NCBI RefSeq assembly: GCF_900240995.1
Contig: NZ_LT965954.1
Coordinates: 1,029,135-1,093,134 of the forward strand
Length of the DNA stretch: 64,000 nucleotides
Direction of reading: 5' to 3'
Source of the DNA: Bacillus sp. Marseille-P3661
GTDB lineage: Bacteria; Bacillota; Bacilli; Bacillales; Bacillaceae_J
Shown here one piece after another: positions 63,993 to 64,000 of this stretch (its first letter is position 1; each line of letters starts with the position of its first letter). A model generated the notes under the pieces. That model saw nothing but the letters and a program-made list of their open reading frames with translations, was not told the DNA's origin and did not search any database. The position numbers and the translations under genes are program-made.

Positions 63993-64000
63993 TTGTCATT

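Overview
The window looks like chromosomal DNA of an endospore-forming member of the Bacillaceae. It is AT-rich and most genes have strong GGAGG-type ribosome binding sites. It encodes spore-linked proteins (a SleB-type cortex hydrolase, PdaA, YfkD), and the block YfkD / YfkF-like MFS / PfeT / YfkH-type YihY resembles the yfk region of Bacillus subtilis. No tRNA, rRNA or CRISPR was seen.

Layout. (1) 1-5.9 kb: a frameshifted RsiV-like lipoprotein, a NodB deacetylase, a SleB-type hydrolase, the Ser/Thr symporter SstT, an EamA exporter and a possible Spo0E-like mini-gene. (2) 5931-8288: a gene-free array of about 45 copies of a 52-bp unit whose 9-bp words GATTCTGAC and GTCAGAATC are inverted copies of each other. 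(3) 9.4-34 kb: an aldarate (glucarate/galactarate) catabolic island made of two modules. Module 1 has GudD, KdgD, a 2,5-dioxovalerate-type aldehyde dehydrogenase, a TctABC transporter and a FadR-type regulator with two visible operators. Module 2 has paralogous KdgD, FadR and TctABC, plus GarD, a UxuA-like enzyme, a LysR regulator and three accessory proteins (CocE/S15 hydrolase, HSL-type hydrolase, DUF3237). An IS1182-type element has inserted into the terminator hairpin between the modules and is flanked by 17-bp direct repeats. Glucarate or galactarate would be dehydrated by GudD or GarD to 5-keto-4-deoxyglucarate, converted by KdgD to 2-oxoglutarate semialdehyde, and oxidised to 2-oxoglutarate.

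(4) 34-42 kb: small membrane proteins, an OmpR-type two-component system, a very acidic secreted repeat protein, an acidic lipoprotein, and DUF1801 and DUF72 proteins. (5) 42.6-46.9 kb: a phosphate-starvation group of Tat-exported PhoX, TatA, a truncated tatC and an orphan pstS, with PhoP-box-like repeats upstream of phoX and pstS. (6) 47.0-47.5 kb: remnants of three genes, two of them matching intact genes nearby. (7) 47.6-53.4 kb: TruA, RlmCD, a DUF421 protein, PdaA and class I fumarase. (8) 53.76-54.49 kb: a second non-coding array, period 203 bp, built on ATGTCCGG/CCGGACAT. (9) 54.5-64 kb: an SE1561-like protein, YfkD, YczE, a doubly frameshifted MFS gene, PfeT behind two PerR-box-like sites, YihY, a YtxH-like protein and the start of a polar amino acid ABC operon that runs off the window.

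The most unusual feature is a set of three unrelated-in-sequence but similarly built intergenic arrays (5.9-8.3 kb, 24.9-25.1 kb, 53.8-54.5 kb). Each uses its own short word in both orientations, with recurrent spacing near 50 bp.
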